A stretch of DNA of 9,372 bases from Bacillus_I endophytica_A. GTDB taxonomy: Bacteria; Bacillota; Bacilli; Bacillales; Bacillaceae_H. A program made the translations under genes and the position numbers. Below the pieces are notes generated by a model. It made no database searches. It was not told the origin of the DNA and was given only the letters and a program-made list of their open reading frames with translations. The stretch covers positions 1 through 9,372 of the forward strand of contig NZ_JALAMS010000041.1 of the NCBI RefSeq assembly GCF_026790145.1. The letters are read 5' to 3'. Positions within the stretch are counted from its first letter, which is position 1. Each line of letters starts with the position of its first letter. This document shows, one piece after another, positions 1 through 5,468 of this stretch.

Positions 1-270
1 AGCGATTCGATCATACACGCCGAAACCCGTTAAAAGCATTGAGATAAAAATTAAGGTTCCCACCGTTGGATTTCCAGCCGTTTGTTCTGTAAAATTAAAA
101 TAATAGATATAAAACAGTTGAATAGCTTGACCAATAAGACAAATGATTCCACCTGTTAAAAAAGCTTTGATACAATTTTTAACGATGGGTCTTTGGGTTT
201 CGTCTTTTTTTTGAAGCTCCTGGTATTCCTGTTGTACAGGTGTTAATTGTTTTTTTTTGTTATTTGACAT
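1..270 (-). CDS. spoVAC: SpoVAC, stage V sporulation protein AC (3' part lies beyond the left edge)
   Basis: This is the N-terminal 90 residues of a small inner-membrane protein; B. subtilis SpoVAC is about 150 aa. SpoVAC belongs to the SpoVA channel complex, which loads dipicolinic acid into the forespore and releases it at germination. I translated it by hand from the ATG at 270. A charged start is followed by the membrane segment around KNCIKAFLTGGIICLIGQ, then FTEQTAGNPTVGTLIFIS and LLTGFGVYDRIA, the family's most conserved stretches. The ribosome site AAGGTG sits 8 nt before the start. The gene follows the YhcN lipoprotein gene by 22 nt and must be co-transcribed with it. The reading frame is open to the edge, so spoVAD would be expected further left. 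The DUF1657-YhcN-SpoVAC order suggests the mobile spoVA operon rather than the chromosomal one, which starts with spoVAA/AB. Confidence 0.93.
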   Translation of the reverse strand, partial: MSNNKKKQLTPVQQEYQELQKKDETQRPIVKNCIKAFLTGGIICLIGQAIQLFYIYYFNFTEQTAGNPTVGTLIFISMLLTGFGVYDRIA

Positions 271-292
271 ACCTGCATCACCTTTTCTTTCG

Positions 293-766
293 TTACGCTT
301 GTTCCTTCATAAGACTTTTAATTTCGTCAAATTCCTTGTTTAGGATTTTCTTCTTTGGTTGATCTTTTTGTAGTTTTTGTTCTAATTGTTCCAATTCTAA
401 AAAGATTTTTTGATCCGTCGAAACGAAAACTTTATAATCTGGATACGTTTTTTCTAGGTTAGATTTCACGTTCTTTTTGATGGTCTTTAATCGAAATCGA
501 TCAAACTGTTCGACTTTTAAGGCTACTAGTAGCTCCTTATCCGTATTCACGGCTTTTACTCCTGTAACTTCTTCCCTTTTGATGGTTTTTCCTTTTGCTT
601 GATTGGCAACAGATTGATCGACTGGATGGTTTGTATGAACTTTGGCGATATGGGTATCCTGATTTTCCTTAGCTGATTGCTCTTGATTTCCAGTACATCC
701 TGATCCAAATACGAAGAGAACGATTAAAAAAAGACAAACTTTTAGCTTTTTTATATTGTATTTCAT
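293..766 (-). CDS. YhcN/YlaJ-family sporulation lipoprotein (spoVA2mob second gene)
   Basis: A 157-aa secreted lipoprotein. The N-terminus has Lys-rich residues, a hydrophobic stretch (VCLFLIVLFVFG) and a lipobox ending GSGC, so the Cys would be lipidated and the protein anchored on the forespore membrane. A polar Gln/Asn/Lys linker follows. The C-terminal half (EVTGVKAVNTDKELLVALKV...SNLEKTYPDYKVFVSTD) has the alternating strand-helix pattern of the YhcN/YlaJ fold. I chose the ATG at 766 because GGAGGG lies 8 nt upstream; an in-frame ATG at 793 has no such site. The family is made in the forespore and is found in spore inner membranes, but its biochemical role is unknown. In mobile spoVA operons a YhcN/YlaJ lipoprotein normally precedes spoVAC, as here. 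It is quite different in sequence from the second YhcN-type protein in this window, so the two are not a recent duplication. Confidence 0.85.
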   Translation of the reverse strand: MKYNIKKLKVCLFLIVLFVFGSGCTGNQEQSAKENQDTHIAKVHTNHPVDQSVANQAKGKTIKREEVTGVKAVNTDKELLVALKVEQFDRFRLKTIKKNVKSNLEKTYPDYKVFVSTDQKIFLELEQLEQKLQKDQPKKKILNKEFDEIKSLMKEQA

Positions 767-807
767 GGAGTCATCCCTCCGTTTCATTTCCATAAATGAA
801 AGTGTAA

Positions 808-836
808 AAAAGGTTGGTTAGGTTAACCAACCTTTT
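808..836 (-). terminator. Hairpin terminator between the DUF1657 and YhcN genes
   Basis: A perfect 12-bp stem (AAAAGGTTGGTT at 808-819 against AACCAACCTTTT at 825-836) with a 5-nt loop. Read on the minus strand it is followed directly by a run of six T, so it should stop transcription leaving the DUF1657 gene. No other promoter is evident in the 83 nt before the lipoprotein gene, so it is probably leaky and gives the first gene a higher transcript level than lipoprotein and spoVAC. Confidence 0.75.
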
Positions 837-849
837 CAGATTCACATGA

Positions 850-1056
850 TTATTGTTGTTTATATTGGGGTTCTTCTTGTTCAATTTGTTGAACTCGTGG
901 AGAGAGACTGTCAACAATCGATTGAGTTTGTTGAGCAGCATCTTGATATAGTTGCTTTGCCTGTTGATTATCAGTTGCTAAAGCAAAACCTTCAAAGCTT
1001 GCTTGTGCGCTTTTTAAACCAGCTAGTGTTTGTTTAACATCATTGATTACTGTCAT
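850..1056 (-). CDS. DUF1657 small sporulation protein (spoVA2mob first gene)
   Basis: A 68-aa soluble, probably all-helical protein. It carries the family signature throughout: MTVINDVKQTLAGLKSAQAS at the start, then FALATDNQQAKQLYQDAAQQ and a C-terminal IEQEEPQYK. DUF1657 proteins are encoded at the beginning, and again later, in mobile spoVA operons of Bacillaceae; their function is not known to me. The ATG at 1056 is preceded by TGGAGGAA with an 8-nt gap. A TTG 15 nt upstream overlaps that site and was rejected. A sigma-G-like promoter lies upstream at 1093-1122. A terminator hairpin follows the stop codon and separates it from the lipoprotein gene, so this gene is probably expressed most strongly of the three. 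Confidence 0.88.
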   Translation of the reverse strand: MTVINDVKQTLAGLKSAQASFEGFALATDNQQAKQLYQDAAQQTQSIVDSLSPRVQQIEQEEPQYKQQ

Positions 1057-1092
1057 GAATGATTCCTCCAAAAATTTAGTAACTTACCATTA

Positions 1093-1122
1093 TAGGATGA
1101 TAAAGAAAAATAGTTCTTATGC
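1093..1122 (-). promoter_or_regulatory. Sigma-G-like promoter of the minus-strand sporulation operon
   Basis: On the minus strand, GCATA (1122-1118) is followed after 18 nt by CATCCTA (1099-1093). This matches the sigma-G pattern as I know it (GYATR, 17-18 nt, CATnnTA). Transcription would start a little before the DUF1657 ribosome site. A forespore promoter is what this operon needs. No experimental support is visible. Confidence 0.6.
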
Positions 1123-1143
1123 TTTTTGGATTCAACCATTTTA

Positions 1144-1164
1144 TGTAAATGTTTTATATTTACA
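1144..1164. repeat. Short inverted repeat TGTAAAT / ATTTACA
   Basis: A 7-bp perfect dyad with a 7-nt spacer, just upstream of the sigma-G-like promoter of the DUF1657 operon and 3 bp from the MITE-like element's flanking repeat. It could be an operator (SpoVT-like or another AT-rich dyad binder) or simply chance in AT-rich DNA. Confidence 0.35.
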
Positions 1165-1173
1165 CTCGAAAAG

Positions 1174-1442
1174 GCCTAGTGACAGGGTTCGTGTTCTAGT
1201 CTGTCATATAATTTCCACAAAAGGTAATTTTTGGATTGTTGTAAAGGTAGTTGGGAATCATTTTGATAAATACTTTTGGGAATCGATAAAACGTATTACA
1301 ACAAGGCGTAGTCCAACATGATATTTCGTTACAAAAAATAAGGGTTTTGGTAAATGAACTCCTTAATTACACACCACATGATGTTTCATTACAATTTTAG
1401 GAAATCAAATGACGGAGTAGCGCAGCTACCCTGTCACTAAGC
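1174..1442. mobile_element. Putative MITE: 269 bp, long terminal inverted repeats, 7-bp target duplication
   Basis: The left end GCCTAGTGACAGGGT (1174-1188) is the inverse of the right end ACCCTGTCACTAAGC (1428-1442) at 14 of 15 positions. The similarity continues inward in register for about 28 more positions (20 match) through a shared GTCAT..ATTTCC block, giving ends of about 43 bp. Both outer edges abut the same 7-bp word, CGAAAAG (1167-1173 and 1443-1449), in direct orientation, as expected of a target-site duplication. The interior has no credible gene; an open frame across part of it lacks a ribosome site and protein-like content. Inside are a direct repeat ACATGATRTTTCRTTACAA (near 1317 and 1376) and a GTAGCgcaGCTAC hairpin in the right end (near 1418-1430). 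The element is non-autonomous; I cannot name the transposase family that would mobilise it. Confidence 0.72.
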
Positions 1443-1490
1443 CGAAAAGATGGTTCAGTTTTTATTTTTAATCAGATTCACTTTCCTTCA

Positions 1491-1553
1491 TAACTGTAGG
1501 ATTTGAACAGTTACATAATCACTAATTCGATAAATAAAAAATGCACATAAAAG
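1491..1553 (+). repeat. Direct repeat module, copy A (63 bp, dyad-containing)
   Basis: This stretch matches 2415-2477 at 55 of 63 positions with no gaps. It begins with a dyad, TAACTGT / ACAGTTA, around a 9-nt spacer, then an AT-rich part ending in ATGCACATAAAAG. It lies upstream of the plus-strand YhcN/YlaJ lipoprotein gene, and the matching copy lies upstream of the small Gln-rich gene, so a shared regulatory role is likely. The dyad differs between copies by a compensating change. Confidence 0.8.
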
Positions 1554-1602
1554 TTTGGGAATTAACGAGTAAAGGTAGTTAAGCAAACATATAAAAAAGC
1601 TC

Positions 1603-1632
1603 GTATACTTTCTTTTCTTTAAACGGATAATA
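1603..1632 (+). promoter_or_regulatory. Sigma-G-like promoter of the plus-strand lipoprotein gene
   Basis: GTATA (1603-1607), an 18-nt spacer, then GATAATA (1626-1632). This matches the sigma-G pattern except for G instead of C at the first -10 position. It is placed 41 nt before the ATG, with the ribosome site in between. The match is weaker than that of the divergent operon. Confidence 0.5.
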
Positions 1633-1673
1633 ACGACAGAAATGTTATCTTAAAATGAAAGGAGTAAGACAAG

Positions 1674-2234
1674 ATGAAAACAAGAAAATATTTATTGGGC
1701 CTTCTATCTACAATTTTATCTGTAGGATTCCTTTTTGGTTGTAATGATAAAAAGGATGAAGCTGAGCCCGATCCAACTGAAGAACCTTCTGAACAAAAGG
1801 CAGAGAACGATCGCAACAACGGGCCACGAAATGTTGGATTCCAACCTGATGGAGATCGGAACAATAATGATAATTTGGATCTAGATAATGACAATCAAAC
1901 ACGGTTAGAAGTGGCTGATAAGGCTGCAGATCGAATTGCTAAACTAGGCGAAGTAGACACTGCGAATGTGATTGTTACAAACCGAAATGCCTATGTGGCA
2001 GTTGTTTTACAGGATGGAACCACAGGAGAAGTAACAGATCGTTTAGAAAAGAAGATTGCCGATCAAGTAAGAGCTACAGATCGGGATATTCGGGACGTAT
2101 TTGTATCATCCAATCCTGATTTTGTGAATCGCATGGAAGATTACGGAAACAGAATTAATGAAGGCGATCCGGTAACAGGGTTATTTGAAGAGTTTACTGA
2201 AACCGTTCGAAGAGTATTTCCTAACGCTCGTTAA
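1674..2234 (+). CDS. YhcN/YlaJ-family sporulation lipoprotein (second copy)
   Basis: A 186-aa lipoprotein. Residues 1-23 form a lipoprotein signal peptide (KTRKY, hydrophobic core, FLFGC) with Cys23 as the lipidation site; Phe at -2 is unusual but tolerated. Residues 24-75 are a very acidic, Asn- and Asp-rich disordered linker. Residues about 76-186 match the YhcN/YlaJ domain: LEVADKAADRIAKLGEVDTA, VIVTNRNAYVAVVL, then EKKIADQVRATDRDIRDVFV and SSNPDFVNRMEDYGNRI. It ends FEEFTETVRRVFP, as full-length family members do. The start is fixed by AAAGGAG 9 nt before the ATG. It is transcribed alone, between a sigma-G-like promoter and a terminator, and diverges from the spoVA operon. It is probably a forespore protein of the spore inner membrane, perhaps linked to germination; no enzymatic function is known. 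Confidence 0.9.
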   Translation: MKTRKYLLGLLSTILSVGFLFGCNDKKDEAEPDPTEEPSEQKAENDRNNGPRNVGFQPDGDRNNNDNLDLDNDNQTRLEVADKAADRIAKLGEVDTANVIVTNRNAYVAVVLQDGTTGEVTDRLEKKIADQVRATDRDIRDVFVSSNPDFVNRMEDYGNRINEGDPVTGLFEEFTETVRRVFPNAR

Positions 2235-2283
2235 ATAAGAGTGGTTGAGCATAGCAAGTCAATTTACTAAGTTCTAGAAAAGA

Positions 2284-2316
2284 GAAACTCTTGTTTATCA
2301 ACGAGTTTCCTTTTTT
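2284..2316 (+). terminator. Rho-independent terminator of the lipoprotein gene
   Basis: GAAACTC (2284-2290) pairs with GAGTTTC (2303-2309). The stem can extend by TTG/CAA with a single bulged C. A run of six T starts at 2311, about 50 nt after the stop codon of the lipoprotein gene. Confidence 0.8.
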
Positions 2317-2411
2317 AGTTACTGTAATAGTAGGACCAATACAACTTATCAAATCATATTTTTTTACCTTTTGTAGAGAAGTAAAAAACGTACCAAAGTT
2401 TGTTTTTATAG

Positions 2412-2477
2412 ATGTAGCTGTAAGATTTGAACAGCTACATAATTACTAATTCTTTAAATGAAAAATGTACATAAAAG
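2412..2477 (+). repeat. Direct repeat module, copy B (with a 10-bp dyad)
   Basis: Second copy of the 63-bp module (homologous part 2415-2477). Its dyad is longer, ATGTAGCTGT (2412-2421) against ACAGCTACAT (2431-2440), with the same 9-nt spacer. It ends 58 nt before the ATG of the small Gln-rich gene. I see no convincing sigma-A or sigma-G promoter between the module and that gene, so the module may contribute part of the promoter. Confidence 0.8.
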
Positions 2478-2535
2478 CTGATAAAGAAGACAACGATATA
2501 AGGGTGTTAAAAATACCATACAGGAGGAAACAAAA

Positions 2536-2748
2536 ATGCCACAACAAATTGATACAAACCAATTAAAAAAAGCTGTAGCTTCAGTGTCACTTTCTAAGGG
2601 GCTTATTACACAAGCAATTGAACAATCTGCTGCGGATCAGCTACAATGTGAAGAGGCTTTAAAACAAGCTGCATCTGAGATAGCTCAAGCTCAAACGTTG
2701 GTAAGTCAAGTTCAATCGTCTCTTCAAACACAATCAGCTACACAATGA
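2536..2748 (+). CDS. Small Gln/Ala-rich protein of unknown function
   Basis: A 70-aa soluble protein with no signal peptide. It has an ideal ribosome site (AGGAGG, 8 nt before the ATG) and its own terminator 22 nt downstream, so it is very likely expressed. It is rich in Gln, Ala and Ser and low in aromatic residues, and looks like two amphipathic helices (residues 8-30 and 32-66) that could form a helical hairpin. I do not recognise the family. In size, Gln content and setting it resembles the DUF1657 proteins of spoVA operons, but it lacks their LAGLKSAQAS and EEPQY signatures. It shares the upstream 63-bp module with the lipoprotein gene before it, so it is probably part of the same sporulation regulon. 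A small spore protein is a reasonable guess, not a demonstrated function. Confidence 0.75.
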   Translation: MPQQIDTNQLKKAVASVSLSKGLITQAIEQSAADQLQCEEALKQAASEIAQAQTLVSQVQSSLQTQSATQ

Positions 2749-2769
2749 AAATAAAGTCCCACCTATACC

Positions 2770-2803
2770 GAAAAGCGCTGATGATAGTAGATCAGCGCTT
2801 TTC
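2770..2803 (+). terminator. Hairpin terminator after the Gln-rich gene
   Basis: A perfect 13-bp stem, GAAAAGCGCTGAT (2770-2782) against ATCAGCGCTTTTC (2791-2803), with an 8-nt loop. The A-rich and T-rich flanks form part of the stem, so it may act in both directions. Confidence 0.8.
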
Positions 2804-2929
2804 AATTATCTACTTAATTTGTTTATTATCTTGTCCAATGCATTTCACTTTTATTTTCATACACGTCACTTGATTGAATTATCTTTCATTTTCCTTTTAT
2901 CAATTCTTTTCACCTTTTATAGAAGATAA

Positions 2930-3223
2930 TTATGTATATTAAGCATTCTGATCAATCATTATGAGTTCCCCTTATGGATTAATTTTTCTGCAAAACCTAA
3001 TAACAATTATGCTCTATTAACCTTCTGGGGAAAAGAGTTGAGACACGTTGATTTTTATCATGCAAACAATGAAGGAGTGGCTAATATACCACTTAATTTA
3101 AAAGTAAAGAATGATGAAAATTTATTTGTAGCTCTAGTCGAGAATCCTTTTACAATATTGGATGAAAAAGCACATAGTACTCTTTGGAATATTCAAACGA
3201 CGAATAGAATTAGTGTAAGGTAA
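2930..3223 (+). pseudogene. Start-less gene remnant (C-terminal fragment)
   Basis: The frame is open from just after a stop at 2927 to the stop at 3221-3223. Its protein looks real from about YEFPLWINFSAKPNNNYALL onward: balanced composition, alternating beta-strand pattern, ALVENPF and ending IQTTNRISVR. No ATG with a ribosome site begins it. A TTG at 3038 follows a purine-rich stretch (GGGGAAAAGAG), but protein-like sequence continues upstream of it. A strong terminator follows closely, as at the end of a normal gene. I read it as the 3' end of a gene whose 5' part was lost. I do not recognise the parent family. The alternative is a short TTG-started 61-aa protein. Confidence 0.4.
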
Positions 3224-3244
3224 TGAAAGATAGGTTTATATAAA

Positions 3245-3278
3245 GAAAAAACGACCTTCACGGAAAGGTCGTTTTTTT
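3245..3278 (+). terminator. Strong bidirectional terminator
   Basis: ACGACCTT (3251-3258) pairs with AAGGTCGT (3265-3272) around a 6-nt loop. It is flanked by six A on the left and a T run on the right, so it works in both directions. It closes the sporulation cargo region. Confidence 0.85.
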
Positions 3279-3294
3279 CTTTCTAGGCGAATCA

Positions 3295-3582
3295 TGAGCA
3301 GTAACGTGATTTCTCACGGCTTCCCTTGTAGTTTGCTCAGAAGATTAGATATTATTCATATTAAAGAAAGAAGTTGTTATGTAACAACAACTAATACTTG
3401 TGGGAGTATTTCCTACATCTGCCACAAACGCCCTTGTTGCACTTCGAGTTATCTATAAGCCAAATACTATTACTCTGTATGAATAGCCTTGAGGCTATAG
3501 GAGAAAGCTTAAGCTTTCTTTAAATAGTAGTCATACTGATAGCAAAGACCGCCCACTATCTATAAGTGTATAAGGCGGTCTT
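3295..3582. other. Gene-free region densely packed with hairpins (structured RNA or oriT candidate)
   Basis: No credible gene lies in 3280-3638. The stretch holds consecutive stems: TGAGCA/TGCTCA (3295-3300, 3334-3339) enclosing CGTGA/TCACG (3305-3318); GTTGTT/AACAAC with a 4-nt loop (3373-3388); TTGTGG/CCACAA (3398-3427); ATAGCC/GGCTAT with loop TTGA (3483-3498); the 18-bp perfect palindrome AGAAAGCTTAAGCTTTCT (3502-3519); and AAGACCGCC/GGCGGTCTT (3545-3582). The two central hairpins are enclosed by ACTATTA (3466-3472) and TAGTAGT (3525-3531), which pair with one G-U on the plus strand, giving a three-way junction. The last stem could also be the terminator of the XRE gene on the minus strand. 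No clear promoter or tRNA fold was found. Confidence 0.5.
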
Positions 3583-3638
3583 ATGTATATTCATTACATA
3601 TAACTATTCTCTTTTTCACGACATTATTCTACCTTCAT

Positions 3639-3851
3639 TCAAATGTCAAAGAAATCATCAACTTTGGCATTCTTATCTACTTTTCTAATAGCTGCCATAA
3701 TCCTTTTAACCGTAGATACGTTGGGCTCTCGTTTACCTGAGCAAATTTGACTCATTGCTGTTTCTGAGAGTTTTGAATTCCTCGCCAGCCAAACTTGGGT
3801 TCTTCCTTCTTTTGATAACCATTTTTTTAACTTTGTTTTTTTGACTCCCAT
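3639..3851 (-). CDS. Small XRE-family HTH transcriptional regulator
   Basis: A 70-aa protein that is almost entirely a helix-turn-helix domain: RTQVWLARNSKLSETAMSQI (helices 1-3, the recognition helix starting at SETAMSQI), then CSGKREPNVSTVKRIMAAIR, the usual XRE ending with GKREP before helix 4. There is no ligand-binding domain, so it is probably a simple dimeric repressor. The ATG at 3851 follows GAGGTG with a 7-nt gap. It diverges from the membrane-protein/ATPase/Replic_Relax gene cluster, and a pair of 16-bp direct repeats lies next to its own start. It probably represses its own gene and possibly the mobilisation genes, like the small XRE repressors of other plasmids and ICEs. That link is inferred from position only. 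Confidence 0.85.
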   Translation of the reverse strand: MGVKKTKLKKWLSKEGRTQVWLARNSKLSETAMSQICSGKREPNVSTVKRIMAAIRKVDKNAKVDDFFDI

Positions 3852-3901
3852 TCTTTACACCTCAATATTATGGCTCTATGGCTTCATTTATGTCCATTTC
3901 T

Positions 3902-3939
3902 TTAACTTTTTATACAGAAATCTTTAAGTTTTTGTACAG
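3902..3939. promoter_or_regulatory. Tandem 16-bp direct repeats, candidate XRE operator
   Basis: TTAACTTTTTATACAG (3902-3917) and TTAAGTTTTTGTACAG (3924-3939) match at 14 of 16 positions and start 22 bp apart, about two helical turns, so bound proteins would lie on one face of the DNA. They sit in the divergent region between the XRE gene and the 58-aa membrane protein gene. The second copy overlaps the -10 of a candidate minus-strand promoter: TTGTTC (3958-3953), 16 nt, TACAAA (3936-3931). This arrangement fits autorepression. Confidence 0.55.
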
Positions 3940-4003
3940 GACAAGATAAGTTGAACAACCTATGTAACATACAATCCACTATACCAACTTAGGAGGCGTT
4001 CAA

Positions 4004-4180
4004 ATGGTTACAGTCCTGGGAACAAGCCTAGTGTTATTTACGGTGATTTATGCAGAGAGAAAAGGATGGGTCGATAAAGAAAAAGTAAGGGTGGTCATGC
4101 AGGTTGGAATGAACGTTGGTATCTTGGGGAGCTTGCTCTATTTTTTGTATACGCTGTCCTCTTTCCTTCCTTTCTTATGA
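4004..4180 (+). CDS. 58-aa two-helix membrane protein (first gene of the mobilisation cluster)
   Basis: The sequence begins MVTVLGTSLVLFTVIYAERK, continues with a charged loop (GWVDKEKVR), then a second hydrophobic helix (VGMNVGILGSLLYFLYTLSSF). A near-perfect AGGAGG lies 7 nt before the ATG, so translation should be strong. Two membrane helices joined by a basic loop predict both ends on the same side. It precedes the FtsK-like ATPase gene by about 120 nt. The ATPase itself has only one weak membrane segment, where TcpA-type coupling proteins usually have two, so this micro-protein may be its membrane anchor. I do not recognise a named family. Confidence 0.72.
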   Translation: MVTVLGTSLVLFTVIYAERKGWVDKEKVRVVMQVGMNVGILGSLLYFLYTLSSFLPFL

Positions 4181-4301
4181 CCAGGGTTCCGACCAGGCTA
4201 GAAGAGGAAAAGGTATAGGTTCATGATGATAAGGACGGCATTTGGAAGCTTCCCTTTTTAAGGAACTATCTATAGAAGATAAAAAAGAAGGAGTGAGAAG
4301 A

Positions 4302-5468
4302 ATGTGGGAGCTCATGGCGATTCCTGCTTTAACGGGGGCGGTAGCTTTATGGTGGGGAAGGAATACATCCAGTGAGGAACATCGAGTCGTACAGCAAACT
4401 TTTGAGCACTATCATATCCATATTAAGGACGGAAAAGACAAACGATATCCTCAACTTGTTCGAGAGTGTAAAAGTACAAAGCAAATTAAGCTCATTTATC
4501 GCACACCTTTAGCTTTAGAAGAAAAAACATTGGGAACGTTACAACAGATTTTATCTGTCACCTTAGATCAAGAAGTGAACGTAACATTTAAGAAGTGGCT
4601 GATCATTGAGATTTCAAAACACAAAATGCCTTCGTATGTGTCTTACCAAGACGTTCCCTATCGTAAAGGATGGATGGTCCCATTAGGGAAAAATCATCAG
4701 GGGTGGCATTTTCATCATGTTGACCATACACCCCACACCACGATTTCAGGGACGACTCGCTTTGGAAAAACGGTCATGATGAAAGTCATGATGACCTATC
4801 TGATCGAACACCATCCCAGGGATGCTCAATTCGTCATCATCGATTTAAAAGCTGGATTAGAGTTTGACCGATATAAGAATCTACAACAAGTCAAACGTAT
4901 AGCCAGCGACCCCATAGAGGCCTTATATGCCTTGAAACAGGTACAGAAAGACATGAATGAACGAATGGCCCTTTTTAAGCGTCAAGGATGGTCCAATGTT
5001 GTGGACACTCCCCTCTCTCAACGTCTTTTTGTTTTGATTGATGAAGCCGCACAACTGACACCTGAAAAATTTATGGAGAAAGAAGAAAAGAAGACATTAG
5101 CGCAGTGTCAATCGATCCTAAGTGAAATTGCACGCATAGGGGGCGCTCTGGGCGTTCGATTGGTGTATGGAACCCAATACCCTACCTCGAATGTATTGAA
5201 TGGTTCTATTAAGCAAAATGCGGATTTAAAGGTTAGTTTTCGACTGGGAAGTGATTATGCGTCTAAGGTAGCCCTTGATGCTTATGGAGCCGAAACCTTA
5301 CCTTCAGATATCAAAGGTCGTGCGTTGATTAAAACGCATGAAGTGAAAGAAGTGCAAGTCCCCTACCTCAATCATGAGGAAATCTGGAAACGGATTGGAG
5401 GGTATGAAATTGCAAAACAAACAGTTGTGCCAAACGAGACAGGAGAAGATTATGTACGCCTTGGATAA
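4302..5468 (+). CDS. FtsK/SpoIIIE-type DNA-translocating ATPase (TcpA-like coupling protein)
   Basis: A 388-aa protein. It opens with one short hydrophobic segment (ELMAIPALTGAVALWW). A small alpha/beta region follows, then the FtsK ATPase domain: Walker A GTTRFGKT (residues 150-157), the FVIIDLKAGLEF strand, Walker B LFVLIDEA (242-249), and RIGGALGVRLVYGTQYP with its sensor Gln, ending near GAETLPSDIKGRALIK. The family pumps double-stranded DNA. Short plasmid members (TcpA, ConQ type) couple the relaxase-bound plasmid to a transfer channel. I chose the ATG at 4302 because AAGGAG lies 8 nt upstream; an in-frame TTG at 4242 would add 20 residues and has a poorer site. The gene overlaps the following Replic_Relax gene by 17 nt, which implies coupled translation. 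No other transfer-channel genes are in view, so it may borrow a resident conjugation system. Confidence 0.88.
   Translation: MWELMAIPALTGAVALWWGRNTSSEEHRVVQQTFEHYHIHIKDGKDKRYPQLVRECKSTKQIKLIYRTPLALEEKTLGTLQQILSVTLDQEVNVTFKKWLIIEISKHKMPSYVSYQDVPYRKGWMVPLGKNHQGWHFHHVDHTPHTTISGTTRFGKTVMMKVMMTYLIEHHPRDAQFVIIDLKAGLEFDRYKNLQQVKRIASDPIEALYALKQVQKDMNERMALFKRQGWSNVVDTPLSQRLFVLIDEAAQLTPEKFMEKEEKKTLAQCQSILSEIARIGGALGVRLVYGTQYPTSNVLNGSIKQNADLKVSFRLGSDYASKVALDAYGAETLPSDIKGRALIKTHEVKEVQVPYLNHEEIWKRIGGYEIAKQTVVPNETGEDYVRLG

Noticed and set aside
846..1037. Plus-strand open frame antisense to the DUF1657 gene
   Set aside because: No ribosome site, low-complexity product, and fully overlapped by a gene with a clear family signature.
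1043..1321. Plus-strand 92-aa open frame running into the MITE-like element
   Set aside because: It crosses the element boundary, has no ribosome site and no protein-like pattern.
1..1673. Tn1546-type 38-bp terminal repeat next to the spoVA operon
   Set aside because: The GGGGTAGCGTCAG-type end sequence I would expect is not present in the window; any transposon ends lie outside.
2507..2526. Sigma-E-like -10 (CATACA) before the Gln-rich gene
   Set aside because: It overlaps the ribosome binding site, so transcription would start too late to include it.
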